Positions 27,908-36,914 are shown, numbered from the stretch's first letter. The stretch is 64,000 nt of DNA from Saccharothrix syringae (GCF_009498035.1 NZ_CP034550.1:9114001-9178000), one strand, 5' to 3'. Made by a program: numbers and translations. Notes: a model not told the origin generated them from the letters alone.

Positions 27908-27922
27908 TACCCTGGGCGGGTA
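27908..27922 (-). promoter_or_regulatory. Probable CsoR operator
   Basis: taccctgggcgggta is a TACCC-N5-GGGTA dyad of the kind bound by CsoR-type repressors, placed just upstream of the csoR start. Assignment is by pattern and position. Confidence 0.55.
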
Positions 27923-28163
27923 TCTCCCCCCAGGATAGGCCACTCGACCGGGTGTGACCGGGGCCACGCGAGGTAGCTTCGGACATCCTCACATTTCGGC
28001 CTCGGCGGTTTAGCCCGCGAAATGACCCGTCCGGGGGCATCAGTCACATTTTCAGCGCGAAAGGTTAGGCGATATTCAGGTCGTGCACTATGGTGTCGTC
28101 GAAGCGTGTGGCGCAGCACAAGTCGAGGGCAGCACGCGCTATGCGAGCACACACGGAGGAACA

Positions 28164-28505
28164 GTGGCACAGCAGACCGTCGTCCAACTCATCGACGACC
28201 TCGACGGCAGCGAAGCCGCCGAGACCGTGACCTTCGCGCTGGACGGTGTGGAGTACTCGATCGACCTCTCCAAGGAGAATGCGGACAAGCTCCGCGACTC
28301 CCTGGCGGACTTCGTCGCCAAGGCGCGCCGCGCCGGCGGCCGCAAGCAGCGCAAGGGCACCGGCAAGAGCACGGTAAAGGCTGGTGACAAGGCCCAGGCG
28401 CAGGCGATTCGGGACTGGGCGCGCGCCCAGGGGCACCAGATCTCCGACCGGGGCCGCATTCCCCAGGGCCTGGTGGTCCAGTTCCAGGAAGCGCACGCGT
28501 CCTGA
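28164..28505 (+). CDS. lsr2: Nucleoid-associated protein Lsr2
   Basis: A 113-residue H-NS-like xenogeneic silencer that bridges A/T-rich DNA. The N-terminal dimerisation domain reads QQTVVQLIDDLDGSEAAETV with DGVEYSIDLS; the C-terminal DNA-binding domain AQAIRDWARAQGHQISDRGR contains the minor-groove RGR clamp and ends PQGLVVQFQEAH. A basic linker (GGRKQRKGTGKS) joins them. The GTG start at 28164 follows ACGGAGGA. It is divergent from csoR across 272 bp. Its place next to the island is noteworthy, because Lsr2 silences acquired DNA, but lsr2 is normally a core gene. Confidence 0.96.
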   Translation: MAQQTVVQLIDDLDGSEAAETVTFALDGVEYSIDLSKENADKLRDSLADFVAKARRAGGRKQRKGTGKSTVKAGDKAQAQAIRDWARAQGHQISDRGRIPQGLVVQFQEAHAS

Positions 28506-28515
28506 CCGGCACCCC

Positions 28516-28558
28516 GGTTTTCCCCTGCGGCCACAGCACCCGACCGCAGGGGGAAACC
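28516..28558. terminator. Hairpin between lsr2 and pabAB
   Basis: ggttttcccctgcgg pairs, with a one-base slip, with ccgcagggggaaacc around a 13-base loop. It lies between convergent genes and can serve both. Confidence 0.75.
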
Positions 28559-28571
28559 GCAGGTCAGTGGT

Positions 28572-30704
28572 TCAACCACACCCTGGGAAAGGGCTGCCGA
28601 GCAGCCTGAGGAGGGCGGCCGCCTTGACCGTGGTCTCCTCGAATTCCGCCTGCGGGTCGGACAGCGCGATGACCGCCCCGCCGACCCCGAAACTCGCCTT
28701 GTCGCCGTCCACCACCAGCGTCCTGATGACGATGCTGAAGTCGGCCGTTCCGGACAGCGAGAAGTAACCCAGCGCCCCCGAGTACACCCCCCGGGGCCCG
28801 GCTTCCAGCCCGTCGACGATCTGCATTGTCCGGATCTTGGGCGCCCCCGTCATCGACCCCCCGGGGAACGCCGCCCTAACGGCGGACACGGCGGAACTGC
28901 CGGAACGGAGTCTTGCCCGAACCGTGCTGACGAGCTGGTGCACCGTCGCGTAGCTCTCCACGGCGAACAGCCGGGGCACCTCCACGCTGCCGACTTCAGC
29001 GTTTAGCCCCAGATCATTGCGGACCAGGTCGACGATCATCAGGTTCTCCGCCCGGTCCTTCGGGCTGGTGGCCAGGGACGTGCGCAAAGCCCGGTCCTCG
29101 GCCGGGTCGGCCCCGCGGGGGCGCGTCCCCTTGATTGGCTCCGATTCGACGACGCCCCGCCGGTCCACCCGGATGAACCGCTCGGGCGATGTGCTGAGCA
29201 CGGAGAGCGCGCCGAAGCGGAGCAGCGCGCCGAACGGGGCCGGGCTTTCCGACCGCAGGAACCGGTACGCCTCCCACGGGTCCAGCGCGCCGCGCCAGGT
29301 CACCTCGTTGGTCAGGCACACCTCGTAGCTCTCGCCGGCCGTGATGGCCTCCTGGCAGGCCGCCACCAGCTTCAGGTACTGGGCACGGCCGTGCCGGGCG
29401 GTGGCGGGACCCGCCGGGCGGGGCGGGGCCGGCGGGGCGGCCGGGGTGGCCGGGGTGGCCGGGGTGGCGGGGAATTCGCGCAGGAATTGCGCCGTTCGGT
29501 CCAACCAGCCGTCGTCGGACAGCGCCAGCAGGTGGACGCGGCGGGAATCGTGGTCGAACACCAGGGCCCGGTCGGCGAAGACGAACGCCGCGTCCGGCTG
29601 CTCCGACCGGTGGGCCGCGTCGCCGCCGCACTCGGCCTTCAGCTCGTAGCCGAGGTAGCCCACCCAGCCCAGGGCGAACTCGAACGGCACGTCGGGCGGT
29701 GCCACCCGCCACGCCGCCAGGTCGGCCTCCAGCCAGTCCAGGAAGGGACCGGGGTGCTCGACACCGCCCACGGTCACCCGGCCGGTCGCCACGTCGTACC
29801 GCGCCACGCGCGCCAGGGGACCGCTCGCGTCGCCCATCACGGAGAACCGGCCCCGCGGCCCCGCCAGGCTGCTGTCCAGCCAGAACGCCTCGGCGGAGGT
29901 CCCGTAGAGGGCGGCGAACACGGCCTCGGGCGGCGGGTGGGCGTCCACCCGCCGCACCAGCACCTCGCGCTCACCCGATCCGGCGACGGGACCCACCCCG
30001 GGTGGGGCGAGGGGTTCGGGGTCGACGGGGCTCGGGGCGGCAGGGCTCGGGACCGCGGGTCCCGCCTCGGGCAGGGCGCCGGGCCCCGCTCCGAGCACCC
30101 CGGCGGGCACGACGGCCGCCCCGGCCGAGGCCCCCTCGGTCAGGTCGCGGAAGTTGGCCAGCAGCCGGTGGCCGTGCGCCGTGCACACCGACTCGGGGTG
30201 GAACTGCACCCCCCACGCCGGCCGCGACCGGTGCCGCACCCCCATCAGCACCCCGTCGGACCCCGACCAGGCGGTCGCCTCCAGCGACGCGGGCAGGTCG
30301 GACACGGCCAGCGAGTGGTACCGCACCACCTGCAGCGGCGAGGGCAGCCCGGCGAACAGGTCCTCCCCGGTGTGCCGGACCTCGTCCACCACCCCGTGCC
30401 GGGGCGTCACCAGCCCGACCGTCGCCCCGTGCGCCAGGCACAGCCCCTGGTGCCCCAGGCACACCCCCAGCAGCGGCAGCTCCGCGTGCTCGACCACCGC
30501 CCGGCACAGCCCGAAGTCACCCGGCTCCTGGGGGCGCCCCGGGCCGGGCGAGATCACCACGTTGTCGAACGACGGGAGCCAGGACAGCCGGAACCGCGGG
30601 TCGTCGTTGGCGATGACGACCGGCTCCCGCCCGTTCACCTCGGCCAGGTACTGGAAGAGGTTGAACGTGAACGAGTCGTGGTTGTCGATGAGCAGCGTCC
30701 GCAT
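28572..30704 (-). CDS. pabAB: Aminodeoxychorismate synthase, fused glutaminase and synthase (PabAB)
   Basis: A 710-residue fusion converting chorismate and glutamine to 4-amino-4-deoxychorismate for folate or for a p-aminobenzoate-derived metabolite. Residues 1-190 are a class I glutaminase: GVCLGHQG with nucleophile C82 and the HPESV His/Glu. An Ala/Pro-rich linker (about 190-245) joins the PabB part: WVGYLGYELKAECGG, SPERFIR, EPIKGTRPRG, IVDLVRNDLG and PGGSMTGAPKIRTMQIVDGL. The lysine of PIKGT favours PabB over anthranilate synthase. Fused PabAB often serves secondary metabolism in actinomycetes, but no pabC or antibiotic genes are adjacent. Confidence 0.93.
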   Translation of the reverse strand: MRTLLIDNHDSFTFNLFQYLAEVNGREPVVIANDDPRFRLSWLPSFDNVVISPGPGRPQEPGDFGLCRAVVEHAELPLLGVCLGHQGLCLAHGATVGLVTPRHGVVDEVRHTGEDLFAGLPSPLQVVRYHSLAVSDLPASLEATAWSGSDGVLMGVRHRSRPAWGVQFHPESVCTAHGHRLLANFRDLTEGASAGAAVVPAGVLGAGPGALPEAGPAVPSPAAPSPVDPEPLAPPGVGPVAGSGEREVLVRRVDAHPPPEAVFAALYGTSAEAFWLDSSLAGPRGRFSVMGDASGPLARVARYDVATGRVTVGGVEHPGPFLDWLEADLAAWRVAPPDVPFEFALGWVGYLGYELKAECGGDAAHRSEQPDAAFVFADRALVFDHDSRRVHLLALSDDGWLDRTAQFLREFPATPATPATPAAPPAPPRPAGPATARHGRAQYLKLVAACQEAITAGESYEVCLTNEVTWRGALDPWEAYRFLRSESPAPFGALLRFGALSVLSTSPERFIRVDRRGVVESEPIKGTRPRGADPAEDRALRTSLATSPKDRAENLMIVDLVRNDLGLNAEVGSVEVPRLFAVESYATVHQLVSTVRARLRSGSSAVSAVRAAFPGGSMTGAPKIRTMQIVDGLEAGPRGVYSGALGYFSLSGTADFSIVIRTLVVDGDKASFGVGGAVIALSDPQAEFEETTVKAAALLRLLGSPFPGCG

Positions 30705-30776
30705 GGCAGCGAGGACGGTACCTGCAAGAACACCCGAACGGGGGAAGCCGGGCGCGCCGGCTCCCCCCGCGCGGCG

Positions 30777-31700
30777 CTACTCCAGGTGGAACCGCTGGTC
30801 GGCCGCGAGGGCGGCCAGCTGCCGCGCCGACAGCGGCACCTCGGCCATGCCCGGGAGCCCGGAGTTGCCGAACGCCCTGGACACGCCGACCTTCACCAGC
30901 GTGCCGTCGGGGTGCCGGTAGAACGCCGCCGAGTCGTAGGTGTCGCGCTGGCGGTCGGCCCCGGCGCCGGTCACCACGCCGACGCGCCTGCCGTCGACCT
31001 CGACGACCTCGCACGTGCCGCCCGAGATCGGGTAGGGCTCCTGCGTGGCGGCCTCGCACGCCTCGCCGCGGATGGTGTTGTTGCCCTTGGTCTCGACCTC
31101 CACCCGCAGCTTGGCGACACCCGGTTCGCCCAACCGGACGAGCGGCGTGATCGCCGTGTACTCCCAGACCTGCACGCCGTCGACGGTGTCCGCGTACTGC
31201 CCCTGGACCCGGGTCATGGGGCCGTGGTCGGGGTAGCCGACCCGCTCGCGGTCCTCGGCCCTGAGCCCGGCGGGCAGCGCCGCGCCCACGTCGGCCAGCA
31301 GCTTCGTGGCCCGGTCGGCGTGGGGCCCGCTGGTCGCGGTCCGGTCGGTCTGACCGTCCGGCCACGACGGCTTGGTCTCCGACGTCGACGACGAAGCCGA
31401 CGACGGTGCCGACGGTGCCGACGGCGGTGGCGCCCCGGTGAGGGTGACCGACGGCGGTGCCGGGTTCGACGGCCCGGCGCCCACCCCCGGTCCCGCCCCG
31501 CCGCCCGCGGTGGGCACCAGCGCCGCGCCCACCGCGATGCCCACGACGGCCAGCCCGGCGACCCCGGCACCCCACGTGGCCCGGCGGCGGCGGTCCGCCC
31601 GCCTGCCCCGCTCCAGCGCCGCCGCGACGTCCATCGGCGGCGGCGGGCTGCTCGCCACCACCGCGTCGCGCAGCGCGCCCTTCAGTTCGTGCTCGTTCAT
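30777..31700 (-). CDS. Membrane-anchored partner of a SigE-type sigma factor
   Basis: A 307-residue protein with one transmembrane segment near 42-65 (GVAGLAVVGIAVGAALVP), a short cytoplasmic N-terminus (HELKGALRDAVVASSPPPPM), a Pro/Ser-rich spacer and an extracytoplasmic domain of about 170 residues (QVWEYTAITPLVRLG, GGTCEVVEVDGRRVGVVTG) with a probable disulfide. Its start overlaps the sigma gene stop (ATGA). This layout is typical of an anti-sigma factor or sensor in actinomycete SigE-family operons, although no zinc-binding anti-sigma motif is present. Function inferred from context. Confidence 0.7.
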   Translation of the reverse strand: MNEHELKGALRDAVVASSPPPPMDVAAALERGRRADRRRRATWGAGVAGLAVVGIAVGAALVPTAGGGAGPGVGAGPSNPAPPSVTLTGAPPPSAPSAPSSASSSTSETKPSWPDGQTDRTATSGPHADRATKLLADVGAALPAGLRAEDRERVGYPDHGPMTRVQGQYADTVDGVQVWEYTAITPLVRLGEPGVAKLRVEVETKGNNTIRGEACEAATQEPYPISGGTCEVVEVDGRRVGVVTGAGADRQRDTYDSAAFYRHPDGTLVKVGVSRAFGNSGLPGMAEVPLSARQLAALAADQRFHLE

Positions 31701-32200
31701 CGCACCTCTTCTCCCAGCTGGGGGGCGACCAGGCCGCGCAGCGTCTGCAGCCCCCGCGCGGCCTGGCTCTTCACCGTCCCCTCGGAACAGCCCAACGCCC
31801 TGGCGGTGTCCTCCACCGACAGGTCCTCCCAGTACCGCAGCACGATCACGGCGCGCTGCCTCGGCGGCACCCTGGCCAGTGCGTCGAGCAGCACCAGCCG
31901 GTCCTCCGGTGAGCCGCCGCCGACCGCGGGCGCCTCGGCGGCCGGCACGCCGACGCGTTCCCTGCGGAACCACCCGCGGCGCAGGTCCGACACGAAGGTC
32001 CGGACCAGCGCCCGCCGGGTGTAGGCGTCGAGTGCCTCGTGCCGGTTGACCCGCCGCCACGCCACGTAGAGCTTGGCGAAAGTGGCCTGCACCAGGTCCT
32101 CGGCGCGGTGCCAGTCGCCGCACAGCAGGTACGCCGTGCCGCGCATGGCCTCGGACCGCGCCGCGAAGTACGCCGCGAACGCGGTGTCCCGATCACTCAT
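31697..32200 (-). CDS. SigE-family RNA polymerase sigma factor
   Basis: A 167-residue ECF-type sigma factor of the actinomycete SigE subfamily. Region 2 reads AAYFAARSEAMRGTAYLLCG then WHRAEDLVQATFAKLYVAWR; region 4 reads LARVPPRQRAVIVLRYWEDL then VEDTARALGCSEGTVKSQAA. The ATG at 32200 follows GGGGAGGACGG. The overlapping downstream gene encodes a membrane protein that probably holds or senses for it. Regulon unknown. Confidence 0.93.
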   Translation of the reverse strand: MSDRDTAFAAYFAARSEAMRGTAYLLCGDWHRAEDLVQATFAKLYVAWRRVNRHEALDAYTRRALVRTFVSDLRRGWFRRERVGVPAAEAPAVGGGSPEDRLVLLDALARVPPRQRAVIVLRYWEDLSVEDTARALGCSEGTVKSQAARGLQTLRGLVAPQLGEEVR

Positions 32201-32311
32201 CCGTCCTCCCCACTGCGGTACGCGGTACACACGCCCGCGGGGCCCCGGCGGGTTGCACCCCGGTTCCGGATTTCGTGGAAACTGGGGTGCACACCACTGG
32301 GGAGGCTTGGC

Positions 32312-33532
32312 TTGTTCGGGTTGTTGTTGGCCGTCGTGTTCGGTGCGGCGCAGTACTACTTGTGGAAACGCCTGGTCAGGGACACCACGCGGCCCGGGCT
32401 CGCGCGCCGGGTCGCCACGGTGGTGTTCGTGGTGCTCTACGTGCTGATGATGGGCGCGGTGGCCGTGTCCGGCACGAGCAACTGGTTCGCCACCGCCCTG
32501 TCCTGGCCCGGTTACGTGTGGCTGGCCTGCGTGTTCTACGGCGCGATGGTGCTGGGCGTGCTGGAGGTCCCCAGGGTGCTGCTGGTCCGGGCGGCCCGCG
32601 GGCGAGAGGTATCAGTAGCCGTAGGACCCGAAGTGTCCGAAGGTATTCCCGAAGCCTCGGCCGAGCCCGTCCCGGAGGCCCCCGGGGTCGACCCGGGCCG
32701 CCGGCTGTTCCTGGCGCGCTCGCTGGCCGTGGCCGGCGGCGTGGCCACCGCGGGCGTGGTCGGCTACGGCCTCTCGGAGGGCCTGGGCGGCCCGCAGCTC
32801 AAGCGGGTGCCGATCACGCTGGCCAAGCTCGACCCGCGGCTGAACGGCTACCGGATCGCCGTGGTGAGCGACATCCACCTGGGACCGCTGCTGGGCCGCG
32901 GGCACACCGAGCGCATCGTGCGGCTGATCAACGAGCAGCAGGCGGACCTGGTGGCCATCGTCGGCGACCTGGTCGACGGCTCGGTGGCGGAGCTGGGCGA
33001 GGCGGCGTCGCCGCTGCGCGACCTGGTGAGCACGCACGGCAGCTTCTTCGTCACCGGCAACCACGAGTACTACTCGGGCGCGCAGGAGTGGCTGGCCGAG
33101 GTGGAGCGGCTGGGCGTCAACCCGCTGCGCAACGAGCGGCTGACGATCGAGCGCGGCGGCGCGGCGTTCGACCTGGCCGGGGTGAACGACGTCAACGGCA
33201 AGTCCTTCGACGACGCGCCGGACTTCGCGCGGGCCCTCGACGGCCGCGACACCAGCCGGCCGGTGGTGCTGATGGCGCACCAGCCGGTGCAGGCGCGCGA
33301 GGCCGCCAAGCACGGCGTCGACCTCCAGCTGTCCGGGCACACGCACGGCGGGCAGATGTTCCCGTTCCACCTCGTGGTGGGGTTGCAGCAGCCGGTGCGC
33401 AGCGGCCTGGAGGTCATCGACGGCACCCAGGTCTACACCACCAACGGCGCGGGTTTCTGGGGTCCGCCGGTCCGCGTGGGCGCCCCGCCGGAGGTGACCG
33501 TCGTGGAGCTGCGTCACAACTTCGCCGGCTGA
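32312..33532 (+). CDS. Membrane-anchored metallophosphoesterase (YkuE-like)
   Basis: A 406-residue protein. TTG at 32312, six bases after GGGGAGG, opens a first transmembrane helix (LLLAVVFGAAQYYLW); two or three more follow before a spacer. The calcineurin-type catalytic domain (about 185-400) keeps all metal ligands: SDIHLG, GDLVDG, GNHEYY and SGHTHGGQMFP, plus a His in LMAHQPV. Members of this family hydrolyse phosphoesters such as UDP-diacylglucosamine-like lipids or phosphodiesters at the membrane; the substrate here is unknown. It is divergent from the sigma factor gene. The short spacer holds an oddly A/T-rich stretch (gtatcagtagccgtagg). Confidence 0.9.
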   Translation: MFGLLLAVVFGAAQYYLWKRLVRDTTRPGLARRVATVVFVVLYVLMMGAVAVSGTSNWFATALSWPGYVWLACVFYGAMVLGVLEVPRVLLVRAARGREVSVAVGPEVSEGIPEASAEPVPEAPGVDPGRRLFLARSLAVAGGVATAGVVGYGLSEGLGGPQLKRVPITLAKLDPRLNGYRIAVVSDIHLGPLLGRGHTERIVRLINEQQADLVAIVGDLVDGSVAELGEAASPLRDLVSTHGSFFVTGNHEYYSGAQEWLAEVERLGVNPLRNERLTIERGGAAFDLAGVNDVNGKSFDDAPDFARALDGRDTSRPVVLMAHQPVQAREAAKHGVDLQLSGHTHGGQMFPFHLVVGLQQPVRSGLEVIDGTQVYTTNGAGFWGPPVRVGAPPEVTVVELRHNFAG

Positions 33533-33630
33533 TAGCGCGTTTTTCACCTTCAGCGCCTAGAGTGGACGGCCGTGCCTGAAGACGGTCAGACCGTGCCTGC
33601 TCACGGTTGCGGAGGGGGACCCCTAGCGAG

Positions 33631-34815
33631 ATGACGAAGAGCTTTGCCGATCACCGGCTTGACGAGGCAACAGCTCGTATTCGTCATTTCCTGGACCGAG
33701 ATCGCCCGGACACGCCCTGCCTGGTCATCGACCTGCCGACCGTGCGCGAGCGGTTCACCGCCATCCGCGCCGCGCTGCCGCGGGTCGGCGTCTTCTACGC
33801 GGTGAAGGCGAACCCCGCGCCCGAGGTGGTCGAGCTGCTGGCCGCCGAGGGGTCGAGCTTCGACGTGGCCTCGCCCGCCGAGATCGACCTGTGCCTGGCG
33901 CGGGGCGCCGCACCGGGCGCGATCTCCTACAGCAACCCGATCAAGAAGGCGCGTGACATCGCGTACGCGCACGAACGCGGCGTGCGACTGTTCGTGTCGG
34001 ACAGCGAGCAGGACGTGCGCGCGATCGCCGCGCACGCGCCCGGCGCGTCGGTGCTGCTGCGAATCCTGGTCAACAGCAAGGGTTCCACGTACCCGTTCGG
34101 GAAGAAGTTCGGCTGCGCGCCCGAGATGGCGGCGGATCTCCTGCGGCTGAGCCACGAACTCGGGCTCGTTCCGCTCGGGGTGGCCTTCCACGCCGGGTCG
34201 CAGCAGCTCGACCCCCACGGCTGGGACGGCGCGATCGCCGACGCCGCCGGGGTGGTGCTCAAGCTGCGCGCCGAGGGGCTGCCGCTGACCACGCTGAACC
34301 TGGGCGGCGGCCTGCCCGCCGGCTACCTGGAGCAGCCGCCGCCGCTGGCCGACTACGCCGCGGCCATCACCGCGTCGATCGAGCGCCACTTCGGCGACTT
34401 CTCCCCCGAGGTGATGGTGGAGCCGGGCCGCGCGGTCGTGGCCGAGTCCGGCCTGCTGCGCTCCGAGGTCGTGCTGGTGTCGCGCAAGTCCTATTCGGAC
34501 GAGCGGCGCTGGGTCTACCTGGACGCGGGCCGCTACGGCGGCCTGGCCGAGACCGAGGGCGAGGCGATCGCCTACCCGCTGGTGGCCTGCCGCGACGGCG
34601 TGCCGCTGCCCGAGAGCCCGGCCGGGCCGGTCGTGCTGGCCGGGCCGACCTGCGACGCCGACGACGTCCTCTACCAGCACACCCGCTACGAGTTGCCGCT
34701 GGACCTGCGCGCGGGCGACCACGTCGACCTGCTCGGCGCGGGCGCGTACACGGCCAGCTACTCGTCCGTGGCCTTCAACGGCTTCCCGCCGCTGGCCACC
34801 TACTGCGTGCGATGA
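33631..34815 (+). CDS. Fold-III PLP-dependent decarboxylase (ornithine/lysine type)
   Basis: A 394-residue enzyme of the alanine-racemase-fold decarboxylases. GVFYAVKANPAPEVV carries the PLP lysine (K59); SFDVASPAEIDLCL, ISYSNPIKKARDI, GVAFHAGSQ, LNLGGGLPAGY and EPGRAVVAESG follow, and GPTCDADDVLY supplies the catalytic Cys and Asp across the dimer. The motifs fit ornithine/lysine decarboxylase better than diaminopimelate decarboxylase. It would make putrescine or cadaverine, used by the speD and speE genes that follow in the same direction. ATG at 33631 with GGAGGGGG upstream. Confidence 0.9.
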   Translation: MTKSFADHRLDEATARIRHFLDRDRPDTPCLVIDLPTVRERFTAIRAALPRVGVFYAVKANPAPEVVELLAAEGSSFDVASPAEIDLCLARGAAPGAISYSNPIKKARDIAYAHERGVRLFVSDSEQDVRAIAAHAPGASVLLRILVNSKGSTYPFGKKFGCAPEMAADLLRLSHELGLVPLGVAFHAGSQQLDPHGWDGAIADAAGVVLKLRAEGLPLTTLNLGGGLPAGYLEQPPPLADYAAAITASIERHFGDFSPEVMVEPGRAVVAESGLLRSEVVLVSRKSYSDERRWVYLDAGRYGGLAETEGEAIAYPLVACRDGVPLPESPAGPVVLAGPTCDADDVLYQHTRYELPLDLRAGDHVDLLGAGAYTASYSSVAFNGFPPLATYCVR

Positions 34816-34864
34816 GCGCGCCCACGGTTGTCCCTGTAACTCCTGCAGATGTTTGGAGTGATTG

Positions 34865-35275
34865 ATGTCCGAACTCCCGTGCGGACCCGAGCCGGTCGGC
34901 TTGTTCGCAGGACAGCACGTGCTCGCCGAACTGGAAGGCGTGAGCCCGGAACTGCTGGACGACGAGCGGTTCCTGCGGCACGCGCTCGGTGAAGTGCTCA
35001 CCCAGGCTGATGCCACGGTGTTGGAGGTGGTCTCCAAGCAGTTCGAGCCGCAAGGGGTCACCGTGCTGGCCCTGTTGTCGGAGTCGCACGCGTCCATCCA
35101 CACCTACCCCGAGGTGGGGAAGGTGTTCGTGGACGTGTTCACGTGCGGCACGCGCGCCAAGCCCGCGCTCGCGGTGCAGCTCCTGGCCGAGGCGCTGGGT
35201 GCGGTGTCCGCGCGGACGGACGTGATCAGCCGGGGCACCCGCGTCCCCGCGCTCGTCGGTGAGGAGAAGTCTTGA
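34865..35275 (+). CDS. speD: S-adenosylmethionine decarboxylase proenzyme
   Basis: A 136-residue class 1B SpeD, which makes the aminopropyl donor for spermidine. SESHASIHTYPEVGKVFVDV contains the self-cleavage site: S74 becomes the pyruvoyl group after cutting between E73 and S74. FTCG follows with the conserved Cys. The N-terminus is longer by about 10 residues than the shortest bacterial forms. The stop overlaps the TTG start of the spermidine synthase gene, so the two are translationally coupled. Confidence 0.95.
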   Translation: MSELPCGPEPVGLFAGQHVLAELEGVSPELLDDERFLRHALGEVLTQADATVLEVVSKQFEPQGVTVLALLSESHASIHTYPEVGKVFVDVFTCGTRAKPALAVQLLAEALGAVSARTDVISRGTRVPALVGEEKS

Positions 35276-36114
35276 TCCGCGAACCGCTCGCGGCCGGCCT
35301 GACCAGGCACTGGGACGTCGACGAGGTGGTCGTCGACACCCGGACCGCGTTCCAGCACCTGGTGATCGCCCGCACCGCCCAGGGCCTGTCGCTGTTCTGC
35401 GACGACGACCGGCAGAGCACCGAGTTCAGCCAGCTGACCTACCACGAGGCGCTGATGGTCCCCGCGCTGCTGCTCGCGGACCGCGTCGACCGGGTGCTGG
35501 TCATCGGGTCGAGCGAGGGCGTGGTGTGCCAGATGGCGGTGGCCGCCGGCGCGTCGGTGGTCGACCACATCGACATCGACGAGCAGGCCGTCAAGCTGTG
35601 CGCCGAGCACCTGCCCTACGGCTACACCCTCGACGAGCTGGCGCTCGCCGAGAAGGGCGAGGGCCCGGTGCGGGTGCGCTACATCGACGGCTACGAGTAC
35701 ATCCGCACGACCTCGGAGCGCTACGACATCGTCCTGGTGGACCTGCCGGACGAGCGCGAGGAGGAGGCGCAGCACAACCGCCTCTACGGCGAGGAGTTCC
35801 TGCGCATGTGCAAGGCGCTGCTCACGCCGGGCGGCGTCGTGGTGTCCCAGGCGGGCTGCCAGACCATGTGGCGCAACACCACGCTGGTCCGCATGTGGCA
35901 GCGGTTCAACGACGTGTTCGGCACGGTGGCGTACTACGGCTCGGACGAGCACGAGTGGGCCTACCTGTTCGGCCGGGCCGACGAGGTGGCCGACCCGACC
36001 GCGCTGATGGTCGAGCGGCTGCCGGCGTGCGGGTACCGGCCGGAGTCGATCGACGAGCTCGCGCTGCGCGGCAACTCGATCCCGCCGTACCGGGTCCGGC
36101 ACGCCGGGGCCTGA
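35272..36114 (+). CDS. speE: Spermidine synthase-like aminopropyltransferase
   Basis: A 280-residue protein with the SpeE fold. An N-terminal beta hairpin (FQHLVIARTAQGLSLFCDDD, RQSTEFSQLTYHEALM) is followed by the nucleotide-binding core VDRVLVIGSSEGVVCQMAVA and VDHIDIDEQAVKLC, then YDIVLVDLPDE with the catalytic Asp. The usual GGGDG is GSSEG here, so donor or acceptor preference could differ from standard spermidine synthase. Start is TTG at 35272 within the speD stop (TTGA). With the decarboxylase and SpeD it makes a complete route from basic amino acid to spermidine-type polyamine. Confidence 0.9.
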   Translation: MIREPLAAGLTRHWDVDEVVVDTRTAFQHLVIARTAQGLSLFCDDDRQSTEFSQLTYHEALMVPALLLADRVDRVLVIGSSEGVVCQMAVAAGASVVDHIDIDEQAVKLCAEHLPYGYTLDELALAEKGEGPVRVRYIDGYEYIRTTSERYDIVLVDLPDEREEEAQHNRLYGEEFLRMCKALLTPGGVVVSQAGCQTMWRNTTLVRMWQRFNDVFGTVAYYGSDEHEWAYLFGRADEVADPTALMVERLPACGYRPESIDELALRGNSIPPYRVRHAGA

Positions 36115-36125
36115 GCCTGGTCGCA

Positions 36126-36170
36126 CCGGGGGCCGTTCCGCTTCGCGCGGGGCGGCCCCCGGTCGTTCTT
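36126..36170 (+). terminator. Terminator hairpin after speE; first copy of a 45-bp direct repeat
   Basis: ccgggggccg pairs with cggcccccgg around a cttcgcg-centred loop and is followed by gtcgttctt. The same 45 bases recur with one change at 36870-36914. Confidence 0.85.
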
Positions 36171-36869
36171 CCGGCTCTCGAAGGTGAACCGGTGCAGGTT
36201 CAGGGCGATGAGCTTCTTGTCACCCGTGGCCACCTTGAGGTCAAAGTTCTCCCGGAACCGGTCGTTCATCATCGTGGAGGTGGAGCCGCGCCGCCGCGTG
36301 CGCGCGCCGTGGTCGACTGCCGCCCGATCCCCGCGGCCGAGGCCGCCTCACCGGGACTCGTGTCCTCCAGGAAGGTCCCCGGGGCGTCGGGCTGCTCCAG
36401 GTCCAGGTCCGTGCCCAGCAGTTCATCGTCCTGGACGACATGGCGCACCACTGCGGGACGGCGGAGCTTTTTCCACTGGCGCGGGGGACAGCCGCCCGGA
36501 GGTGACGTCACGCCCCGGCACGATCCGGAACAATGCCCCGGAACCGGCGTGGGAGATCGTCACGCGGGAGAGGAACCAGGCGCCTCCCGTAACCGCGTTC
36601 GCGGTGGACCGCCTTGCCGGAGGTCGGGCGCGTCCTGCGCTTCCCGCGTGATCCAGCGGTGCAGGTGTTCCGGGAGCACTTCGAACGTCCGGTCGGCCGT
36701 GGTCCCGTCTGCGGGGAAGACCTGTACGTCCACCGCCTGCACCGCGACCTCCCGACCGGATCCGGGGTTGACCCGTCGACCGGCCGGGCGGCGACCGGCG
36801 TTGGCACCGATCGGGCTAGCGGCGGAGTCAGCGCGGTTCCGGCTCGGCGGAGGTGACCGCGTGCTCCCG
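36171..36869 (-). pseudogene. Degraded minus-strand sequence between duplicated terminators
   Basis: About 700 bp. Minus-strand pieces read VQAVDVQVFPADGTTADRTF and EVLPEHLHRWITREAQDAPD, then VRHVVQDDELLGTDLDLEQP, then MNDRFRENFDLKVATGDKKL with NLHRFTFESRK. They look like protein but lie in different frames with stops between, so at least one gene has decayed here. I cannot name the family. The plus strand holds no better candidate. Confidence 0.55.
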
Positions 36870-36914
36870 CCGGGGGCCGTTCCGCTTCGCGCGGGACGGC
36901 CCCCGGTCGTTCTT
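36870..36914 (-). terminator. Terminator hairpin after the S9 peptidase; second copy of the 45-bp repeat
   Basis: Same hairpin as at 36126-36170 with one base changed (gggac for ggggc). It starts immediately after the stop of the minus-strand peptidase gene, and being palindromic it works in either direction. Confidence 0.85.

Noticed and set aside
29391..32024. 877-codon plus-strand frame opposite pabAB and the sigma operon
   Set aside because: Mirror frame with no domain; the minus-strand genes have all expected motifs.
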